DNA from: Paraescarpia echinospica
Taxonomy: Eukaryota > Annelida > Polychaeta > Sabellida > Siboglinidae
Reading direction: 5' to 3'
Assembly (NCBI GenBank): GCA_020002185.1
Contig: CM034544.1
Coordinates: 35,168,483 to 35,232,482, forward strand
Length of the DNA stretch: 64,000 nucleotides
In this document: positions 55,098 through 64,000 of the stretch, piece after piece
How positions within the stretch are numbered: position 1 is the first letter of the stretch
Layout: the number at the start of each line of letters is the position of its first letter
Made by a program: the position numbers and the translations under genes
Notes under the pieces: generated by a model
The model's database searches: none
The model's input: the letters and a program-made list of their open reading frames with translations, nothing else
Told to the model about the DNA's origin: nothing

Positions 55098-56227
55098 TTA
55101 AATTGCTCCAGGACCAGTCGGTTCTTCAGGATTGTACTGTGGAAGAGGTAAGCTGCTGACATCAATGGACCTCTTCTTGGATATTTCAACTGTCCGCTTT
55201 GGTGTGAATGGAAGTGGCCCAATAAAGCTTTCTTGGATTGCAATGCTGTTAACACGATGTGATGTCCCTGCTCCAGAGAGGGTTTCCTCGAGGTTGTCTA
55301 TATTGTCCCACGCAGGTATTGTGAAATTTTTTATTAAAATGTCAGCTGGGAGTATAATGTCGCTGCATGTGGAGAATTCCATTTTCTGCATACACAGTGC
55401 TGTTTCAATTTGTTCAATCAAAATATGATACTCCATGCCCCAAGCGATTCACTATTTGAATCAGTTCAACATTCCTTGTAAGTATATTTACTGCCAGTGG
55501 CAGCAAGACATGCAAAGGAGGACGGCGTCTTCCTGCAGTAACGGCATATATGATATATTGGGCAATGGAAGCGTTCTGCAACTATGTACACTTGCTCGGG
55601 TTTGACTCGTCACTACGACCAGTAATTAACAGTTGTAAAAATTTAGAGATCGATTCTGGTATCCTGGCTGATTCTAAAGTCTGATTTAATGGTTGAGGTG
55701 GCCACTCTTCCTCAACTTTCTGCTCTTTGATGTCTGCTCTCAAGAAAACTGCCGCCTTTTTTAGTATTGCTTATGAATCCGAGCCAGAAGATCTGAGGTC
55801 TTCCAGCTCCTTTCGCATCATCACATTCTCGAGGATCAGATGCTCCCTCGACAGATTGTCAGGGTAGACATAGAGTTCCCCCTTCATCTTGAATGAAGTG
55901 TAGTGCCTCTTCAAATTCACTTTCCAGTTCTCGACGGATTTGCTTCTTTGTTGACTCTTCTACCTGATCGATGCCATGAGACTCGATTATGGCTACAAGC
56001 TTTTGGGAGAGGTCCACCATCCTAACTGCTCTGGTATTGGTAAATAGATTGTTTCGGATGAAAGCAAATAGTTCATTATAGGAGTCATCCACAACAGACT
56101 TATAGTTTACGCCAAGGTCGTTTGAGTCTTCAATGTCTTTTGGCTTGTTGGTGGGTCTGGTGTAATCCCTATAGCACGTTCGGTGATCGTATCTAATTAT
56201 TACAAATCGAACGCTATGCTGCTGCAA
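55098..56227 (-). pseudogene. Inner TIR-element gene, second copy (partial)
   Basis: It duplicates 32141-33270, with the same [16 protein letters not shown] and [13 protein letters not shown] blocks and the same stops and frameshift. The identical lesions show that the two copies share a recent ancestor. Confidence 0.8.
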
Positions 56228-56338
56228 CTTAACTAGCGGCTTTCATGTGCACCCGTGTCTGAGGCTGACCCTAAAGTGCTGCCCTCTGTTGGAAGACAAT
56301 GATTATCTGCTCCTGTTGTCACTACCCCCCCGCTGTCT

Positions 56339-56949
56339 TATTGTTTTTGATTTTACCGATATACTCAACTTTGACAGATTTGGGCATAGGTAGGTGTCTT
56401 ATAGCAAGGAAATCTCAAAATCACTCTTTTCTGCCATTTTCTTAAAAATGCCATTTCAAAACTGATGTTTTACCCAGAAACTGACCATTCTTTCTAAGTA
56501 CATTGTACACAAAGGTAACTAAAAAACTGAATGGGTTTGCCATTGAAAGCACCCCAATATTTCATGTGAATCTTGAGATATGAATTTTGAAAGTTTTGTC
56601 ACCAAAAAACGTATTTTTTGCCTCAAAATGGCCGTTTCTATGGCAACCATTAAGACATTTTTTTAATAAATGGTACCAAAAAATCAACGCTTATACTGGT
56701 CATAATTTCAACTTTTGGAATTTTGTTCTAGCTGTACATTCCCTTTTTTAACAGGATAATTTCAAAAAACGTGATTTTACCCCAAAAAATCATATTTTCC
56801 CACAAAAAAGGTATTAAGCTACCACTTGGGAATGTCCATCATACTGAGAAATGTACCCAAGATGATGATCTTTCAAAAAAATATAGTGAGCCTTTGTCCC
56901 TGAAAATGGTACCGGCATGTGAATTTTTGGGTATTGGCCCATGGCCTAA
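56339..56949. repeat. Right TIR of the inner element, second copy
   Basis: It duplicates 33385-33995 with a few substitutions and a shorter C-run just before it (seven C at about 56324, against ten in copy 1). Confidence 0.8.
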
Positions 56950-57420
56950 ATATACTAAAATAAAGGAGTGGTTTGTCCACAAGTACTGAAGACAAGGATC
57001 ACAAAGAAGAACTGGCATCCACACTGAAGAGGGATGATGAGCATGTGAGACCTCTGACCAAGCATGCTGTTAATAACAGCGTCCAGTACGTTTTTCAATG
57101 TTCCATCCAACAAGCAATCACTAGTGATCTTTCTTTGTGAATATATGGTCAGTCGTGCATCCCAGTGGCTGGAAGCACACACAGCGTGTACACTCCTGGT
57201 TGTTGGAGGCACCACCAATGGTGAGGTAGTGAAATCAATCAGTAGTCGAGGTGTAGAAGAATACATATACTTTGCCAGTACACAAGAAGAAGCTGACACC
57301 AGGATGCTTCTCCATGCTGGTTTTGCTGATGCAGACTTCGGAGCACGTGGTATACTAGGAACCATAATAATTAAGTCACCAGACACATATGTATTAGTGC
57401 TTGCTGCATACTACTTTATC
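56950..57420 (+). pseudogene. Outer TIR-element gene second part, second copy
   Basis: It duplicates 33996-34466, including [14 protein letters not shown] and the same frame break. Confidence 0.75.
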
Positions 57421-57700
57421 GTACGAGTACGGTTGATATAATTAAGTGGAGGCCGTATAATTATTACTTGCTCCGCATTTGATTGGTTGAAAAAGCGTTC
57501 CATTTCCTGTTCTCTACTATCTGTTCTCTACTATCTCGTAATTACGAGATAGGTATCTCGTAATTACGAGATAATATTTCGTAATTACGAGACAGAAAGT
57601 TTTATTCTGGTGGCACCAACAGGCTTCCGTAGATTATTGAGTCATTTGAAAACCGAATCATATACTAACTTAGATATACATAATACCAGATTTTCCCCAG

Positions 57701-57856
57701 GTGATTATCGTAATGAGCTGGGTCGACACGGAGGGTAGCAAGACCAACACCGTACGGATGTTCCGGATCCCCTCCGGCAAAGACCATTATACAGCCGATG
57801 ACGAGTACTTTGCAACGAAACTGGGGGCTGAAGAAGACGCAGACGAGGACTTGTGA
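57701..57856 (+). CDS. Second copy of pyruvate-kinase-like exon 9
   Basis: It is identical to 34747-34902, with the same CCCCAG acceptor and TGA at 57854-57856. No other kinase exon is duplicated in the window. It is most simply the same exon from the other haplotype; a real duplicate would be an orphan 3' exon. Confidence 0.85.
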   Translation: MIIVMSWVDTEGSKTNTVRMFRIPSGKDHYTADDEYFATKLGAEEDADEDL

Positions 57857-59132
57857 CGATTACGCCACCTGGCGAATTAAATGCGAGCTGCCGCCGCCTG
57901 GCGAGTAGGATCCTGGAATCCATTATCGCTGACGGTTGCCCTGCTTGGAGATTAGCGTGTCATTGATATTTATTTAACACATATAGGTGCAGGTACACGT
58001 GCTGCAATACTCGAAACAGGCTTGGTGATATGTGCCAAGCGTTTTGTGAAACGACATAGTTTTAAATTCAATTATGTGACGTCATAATAACTTGGCCACA
58101 ACACGTCACTACATTGTCTACTGTTGATGCGATTTTTACTTCGATTATTCTTCAGTGATTTTCTTGTACAATCCATGTGAGCTTGTGTATGAAGTATACG
58201 AGCTCAGCAACAAAAAGGAAGGCTATTATTTCCATTGATTTTGGTACGTAACTTTATTCCTGACACATTGTTTATATATTTTATTACTGAGGTCGTGTGT
58301 ACAACAACAAGATGGCGGCGGTGGCACAGCTTTTTTGCAAGCAAATATTCTTCAGTCGCACGTACACGTGCAATATCGCATGTCCAGTTGACCATGGGCT
58401 TATGTGCGTACCACTAATTGTGAATCGTATGTTTGCAGGCATGCAATTATGTGTAGTAAATTATGGCAGTGCTAGCATACGAAGAACAATGGAGAGGTTG
58501 TATGCATATGATACGAAGCACATGTGAATCGTAAGTTTGGCTTGTTTGTGTGCGATCACGTGGAAATCGTGGGGATGTTTTCATATAACAAAATGTGAAT
58601 CGTGAGAAAGTTTGCATACTCTCACGTGTTAATCTAGGCAAAATATTGTGCGATCATCTACGAATTGTGGAATGTTTTATAAAGGTTCACATATGGATTG
58701 TGGGAAAATATTCACACGACCGTGGGTGAGTTCTGGTATTGTATATACATCAGACTTTAATGTAGAAAATAGGTGGATTGCGTCATTTAAACGCGTCTTA
58801 GAGAAGGATTGACCGCTAATCACACGGTTGACAACTACATTGGGATACATTGTACACGGCTTGGGTCACTGTGACCGTTGCACTAATATGTCATAATAAA
58901 TTGTGTCATTGAGACGTCATGAGTTATTGTTTTCGTCGGCAAAACATGTTGTCATATCGAAAAAAAACGAGTGGTCGGTAAAGGTAAGGTAAGGTTCGAA
59001 AATGGCAAGATTCGAAAAAGGCAAGATTATCGGCTCATTGACTGTTGTATAGGGCGATGACATTACGTAGGAATGTTCTTTATATGATTCTGTTTTTGCA
59101 AATACTGAGCTGAAGCGCTTCCATAATTATAC

Positions 59133-59203
59133 ACATACACACACGCGCGCGCGCGCGCGCACACACACACACACACACACATACACACAAACACACACAG
59201 ATA
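59133..59203. repeat. (CG)n/(AC)n microsatellite
   Basis: It is the allelic counterpart of 36177-36284, with a longer CG part and a shorter AC part. Confidence 0.9.
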
Positions 59204-59217
59204 ATTATATATGCTCG

Positions 59218-59630
59218 TTTAATTACCGGCGACTACCACTCCAGGCATGAAGGATCGATCACAAACATATTAATAGACCTAAAACTAAATACCCTACAAA
59301 AGCAGACGTCGGGACCTACCTAATTCATGTACAAAATAGCTGAGGGATCTATCCCAGCCATCCCCGCAGAAACATACTTTCGGCTCCAAAGAATAAATAA
59401 AAGACGCATCCAACCCAAACATTTTCCAGATCACGTATCCTCAAACTTTGTACAACACCTAACAACCAATAACACCAGGTGCTATACAGTACCAGCATCC
59501 CACACCGACTAATTCAAAAACTTATACTTTGTAAAGACAATAGTAGACTGGAATAAACTAAACGAGTCGCTGGTCCAGGCTGAGACCATAAACGATTTTA
59601 GTCGCCTATCCTGCGGCTCAAACACTCAAT
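59218..59630 (+). pseudogene. LINE ORF2 C-terminal relic, second copy
   Basis: It matches 36299-36720, with FMYKIAEGSIPAIP followed by a shifted VDWNKLNESL segment. It lacks a few bases near 59512 present in copy 1. Confidence 0.65.
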
Positions 59631-60414
59631 AACACCATACGCACCCACCCCGTCGTAAATCATAGCCAACAGTGGCTCCTTACGACGTAAAATAATTATA
59701 ATATATATGTATGTATATATATATATATATATACAAGGCTTCCACAAGGGAACGCCACTGCCATCTGTCTCCAGCTAGCCAAGTGATCGTGTTCCAGTCT
59801 TCATATGTTTTTCGAACATTTTTGAATGGATTGCACGGTGATGACGTAGTTTGTGTGACGCATCTAATGCTATATGGAAGCAAAGCAATTAGATACCAAG
59901 CATAGTCACTCTGTATGCAGTGAAAATGGGGCGGCCATTGATTATTACGTGCGTGGCTCCGTCTGGTGTCGATGAGCTAACGGGGTGTGGCGCCCACGTA
60001 AACAGATAGGAAAATGGTTAATACGTTACGCATTTGAGGCAACAGTCACCATTCAGACGCATATTTCACTGTCCCAATGAATCATGGAGGTGAAGTGATG
60101 TGCCAGTGTCAGACTAATGGAGTTTAATAGCAACAACGATCAATGGAATTATCAACAACGCCGAAAAAAGTATCAGGCGCCGGGACACTGCCAATGAATC
60201 AAATCAGACGGCTATTGTTGACACTGTCAGTCGATGTTGTTCTGGTGAGCACATGGTAAGTACGCGTATTTAAGTAATGTTGGCAGTTCCACCGTGTAAA
60301 TATATATATATATATATATATATACATACATATATACATATATATATATATTGATTTGTATGTAATTTGGTCTAATCTTCGTTATTACACCACCTATTTT
60401 GTATTACAAGTTAT

Positions 60415-60890
60415 CAAATCAAATCAAATTTATGTATACACCACATATCTCTACAAAGCAGATTCAGGGGTGTTTACAAACTAAAAACATGTAAGAATAC
60501 ACGTTGTCGTTATAATATTTCAATACATGTGTTACATATGCTAACACAACTACACATTTCGATTATTATGTAGGCCATATACAACATTAAGATGTATATG
60601 TATGTATTTAAAAATAGAATAAATTACGAAAAAGCCTGATTAAAGAGAAATGTTTTCAGGTCTCTCCTAAAACGTCCAGAGTCACGTTGGCTGCTTAGCT
60701 CTAGTGGAAGAGAGTTCCAGAGAGTGGGACCTGCACATGAAAATGCGCGTCGGCCGTACCGTTCCATGTTGACTCTAGGAACAACCATGAGAAACTGGTC
60801 GGCCGAACGAAGACTACGACAGGGAACATATGCACATATACGGTCGGCAAGATATATATTTGGGTAAATGTAGTAAACAAAGTAGGCACT
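60415..60890 (-). pseudogene. L2-like LINE 3' end, uninterrupted in copy 2
   Basis: On the minus strand the segment reads VPRVNMERYGRRAFSCAGPT followed by LWNSLPLE and FRRDLKTFLFNQAF, ending at 60624. Its 3' UTR then runs into AATTTGATTTGATTTGAT near 60415-60430, the usual tail of L2-group LINEs. In copy 1 only the part up to 37693 is present (about 37500-37693); the CR1 LINE starts there. Confidence 0.6.
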
Positions 60891-63800
60891 TCAACAAAAA
60901 ATAAATATCATGCTAGAATATATGGGAATGGGCTTAAAGTAAAGATAATAGCTTACAGGTCTCACAACTGTTTATTTTATTAAGATACCTTTAATATATC
61001 AAAATATAGTGCGGTTTTGAGACGGCTAAACAGCATAATTTTTTTGTATCTCTTACAGTGGCAAAATGGACTAATTTGTGTGTTTTCTGTGGATAAATAT
61101 TTGCTTTAAAATGTCAACTTTTTATTAATATATATATTTAAATACTGTTTTCAGGGTTTTCAAACACATTGAGTAATAAATGTACTACATTTAATATTTT
61201 TAGTATTAATTATAACCAAATTAATGCAATTAATTAGTTTTGTAATATTGAAGTTGATTTTCTCATAATTTAATGCCAGTAGAATGCAGCATCTGTGCAG
61301 CAAGGATCATATTTCAGTATCTTATAAAATGACGTTGTGTTCTTTAACATGATGTATGTAAGTAATGTTCGTGTCATGTTGAGTGGACACTGTTCAATGT
61401 AGGTATCAGATATATGATGAGCCAGATTAAATGTGTACGTATACAGGCAAGTGATGGGTGTCATATTCAGACGACTCTGTGTCTTGGTACCTTCACAGTT
61501 AACTGTTTGACTCAGAGCAGCGTAAGATCAGTGTCACTGCATGTAATTGCGAACAATCTCTGAAATAAAAAGGCCATCGTGTATCATATAATGATAACTG
61601 TTTTGATTCTACATGCAAATCTTGTGAAATTCTGTAATGCATTATGTCACACATAAATTCATAATAATAGTGATACTTGAGAGGTATAACTGTGGTGTTT
61701 AATGTGTTGCGTGTTGTCACACAATGAAACGAATGATGCTACAACTAACCAAGACATTTATGGTTTATTACATTTACAACATGCTTTATATATATATACA
61801 GATTATTTCTTTCACGTGTACAGTGCTGATGAATATTATAGATGTGTGTGTTTGGAAAAACATTGAAGTAACATGTTCTATTGAAGTAATAGCATATTTA
61901 ATATATATATATATATATATAAATATCCCTAGATGTGTGTGTTTGGAAAAACATTGAAGTAACAAGAGTATGTTGATACACTGAGTAATTATCAACTGTA
62001 AAACAAGGCATATGTTATTCTGATTTGTGACATGTAAATTTGGATGTTGATTATATTTATGGGGTGGCTCCTATGCTAGCGATATTGTATATCTTAATGG
62101 GAGTCTCCCGACCTTATCTAGTACTCATGTTATTCATTGTGTATATATCGTATTTATAGGTCAAATAAACTGATTCTGAGTTCTGAGTACATGTCAGACT
62201 ACTTTTTATTATTTATAAACAAATGGCCTCACAGACCTCTCAGATATGGTTTATTAACTAATACGATAGGTGGCAGCAGAATGCACCACATCGATGTAAA
62301 CAAACGCACAAATGTATTATTTTTTGGACTAAATTGTACGTAACTATATCGTTGTAATCGCCACAGGAAAGTTATCTAACTGTCTGATGATATTTACACA
62401 TGCTGTGTGTTCTATCTAGTATTCTAGCCGCATAGTGAAGATTTGTTAACACATATACAAAATCCGGCAGCGTCCGAGCCCGTGATGCGTTAATTAGTGT
62501 CGCCGACATTTAATTGTCTAAAACAACGTTTCTAACCGTTTGTTTGTATTCAGTCGATCACATATATGTTACTTGTTTAGAATACTGACACTTTTAAACA
62601 AATACTGGTTCCGATTTTCATTTAAACAGCTTATTCAATTCAGTATGTTGATGGGAACTCAGTAATAGTATGATTACACGACACCAGTCTCAATTTAGTT
62701 GGCGGCCCAAATAAATGGACCGGTACTGTTACAATAATTATTCCTATTTCCTTACCTTGTTGGGTCTTTCGAAAATGAAAAGAAATGTGTTTTCTGGTGT
62801 TTTCTACGAACGGTTATTGCACCCAAACACAGCACTAACATGAGCCACCACAAGGACGCCGTCCTGGTTCGGCTGTCATATTTGCTGCGTTGTAGAATCA
62901 GTCCAATAGATGGCGCCACCATCCAATTTTAAATGGCGTATCGCCATGAGACTGTGCTTGGGATCTAATTGTTTTGAAGGAAGTAAGTAGTTAGTACTGT
63001 AGGCGCTTTATACACGCGCCATCTGCTGATGCCTGTCTATAGACAGCTCCATCACCGTGGTGAAAAATACGTGAGTGCGCAAGTCTCATAGTCTAAAGGG
63101 TCATTTACAATCGACGACCTTTACCTATTTGTTCAGACTTCCCCCCTTGATTAGTACTTAATTGGTACTTTAAAGTACTAAGTACCCTTTAAAATTGATA
63201 TCTCGAATTTCCGAATAAGGTAAAACGTAACTGTGCGTGCAACAATGAACAAACATAACATTGTCACCAGTGGATGAATACATCTAGTGACTCATCTTGC
63301 CTCTGTATGTTTGTGTCCCTCCTTCCCTCCCTGGCTGTCTGCATTCCTTTCTGCCTCCTCTCTCCTCCCTCCTCCTCCCTCCCTCCCTCCCTCCCTTAAC
63401 TCCCTCCCACCCTCCCACCTCCACCCTCCTCATGTATGTAGCAGTGTCATGACGTGATGCTTCCAAACAACATAGATCTGTCACAGCAAAATCGGTATCA
63501 AGACGCAAAACTATGAAAATGTAGGTTAGTACCATTTTGGACACCACAGATCATTAATTTTAAAATAGTCCCTCACGTTTTAAAATATTCAGTATTTTTT
63601 TATTTGTTTGCTAAAATTGATAGAACTTTTTTAAATGACGTTTTCACAAACATTTTTACACATATCGTCTGCAGTTTCTTATTCTGTATGTTCGTAAATG
63701 CGTGTATTTTCTTAGTTTGGGATTATTTGTCGAGGACAATAAACTGGATATTGAATAATGAGATTATTAAGTATTCATGTCTGCAAAAATCACAAAACTG

Positions 63801-64000
63801 ATGGGACGTGAAGTAGACAGCTATTTTGGCTGCGAGCATAATAGGCCTGTGCGATTTAATAACCGATTCGCTCTGCGGGATCACATATGATATAAAAACC
63901 GTCAGAATAACGTTCACCCCCCTCGTATGCTTTGTACGAATAGGTGATGGTCGACAATTGCGAACAACCCCTAATATATACAAGATTGAAGCATATCCTA
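60891..64000. other. AT-rich noncoding DNA
   Basis: No gene is seen. A probable LINE 3' end (plus strand) at about 62150-62195 has AATAAACTGATTCTGAGTTC with a repeated TTCTGAG tail. A 70-bp unit with GATGTGTGTGTTTGGAAAAA occurs twice (about 61839 and 61932). A polypyrimidine CTCC-rich stretch covers about 63310-63430. Confidence 0.45.

Larger units (their letters stand above)
54976..60599. repeat. Copy 2 of the 5.6 kb near-identical segment
   Basis: It corresponds to 32019-37693 at an offset of about 22.95 kb. Its left edge is the gap and falls inside the inner-element gene. Its right edge, at GATGTATAT (60599), is the point where copy 1 enters the CR1 LINE tail. Confidence 0.95.

Noticed and set aside
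53879..55159. Open frames of 355-399 codons across the gap
   Set aside because: They are made of N; no coding evidence.

Overview
The window is a piece of an invertebrate animal genome, probably a marine lophotrochozoan, although no clade-specific gene is present to prove that. It is AT-rich, intron-rich and dense in microsatellites, minisatellites, SINEs, LINEs, TIR transposons and one Maverick/Polinton. It holds a 1000-base run of N at 53976-54975, so it is a scaffold and not a single contig.

Region 1-9670 is intergenic. It carries (TG)n and (CA)n tracts and a 3.1 kb pogo/Tigger-like DNA transposon (about 5923-9065) with a broken transposase and nine copies of a GGGGCAWAGCGCCC-type motif near its ends. 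Region 9671-34902 is one host gene, a pyruvate-kinase-like protein on the + strand. I reconstruct nine exons that splice in frame to 575 codons. Several catalytic residues are substituted, so it looks like a pseudoenzyme. Its introns hold a LINE relic and a 78-bp minisatellite (intron 1), a palindrome, a CT/GA hairpin and a decayed RTE-type LINE (intron 2), tRNA-derived SINEs (introns 4 and 6), 18-bp and 23-bp minisatellites (intron 7), and a 9.7 kb nest of TIR elements (intron 8). In that nest a 6 kb element with about 610-bp TIRs has inserted into a related gene carried by an outer element with about 105-bp TIRs.

Downstream, 32019-37693 is repeated almost exactly at 54976-60599, after the gap. 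The second copy includes the last exon of the kinase gene. Copy 1 is followed at 37694 by a CR1-type LINE (minus strand, almost intact), a three-exon DUF4806-like gene fragment, and a GC-rich Polinton that runs into the gap. Copy 2 instead continues through an older LINE relic that copy 1 lacks beyond the junction. The simplest reading is two haplotypes placed in series in one scaffold, one with the insertions and one without. A true segmental duplication is the alternative.

The Polinton (about 44.5 kb to the gap) is compact and virus-like. In order it encodes a packaging ATPase, two small conserved proteins, a small membrane protein overlapping the integrase, a DDE integrase with a chromodomain, a second membrane protein, a penton-like minor capsid protein, a basic pVI-like protein, a double-jelly-roll major capsid protein, an adenain-type cysteine protease and, convergently, a protein-primed-type family B DNA polymerase whose 5' end is in the gap. 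The capsid and pVI-like genes each carry one single-base frameshift. The visible polymerase has palm motifs B and C but no recognisable motif A. Region 60900-64000 has no gene I can support.
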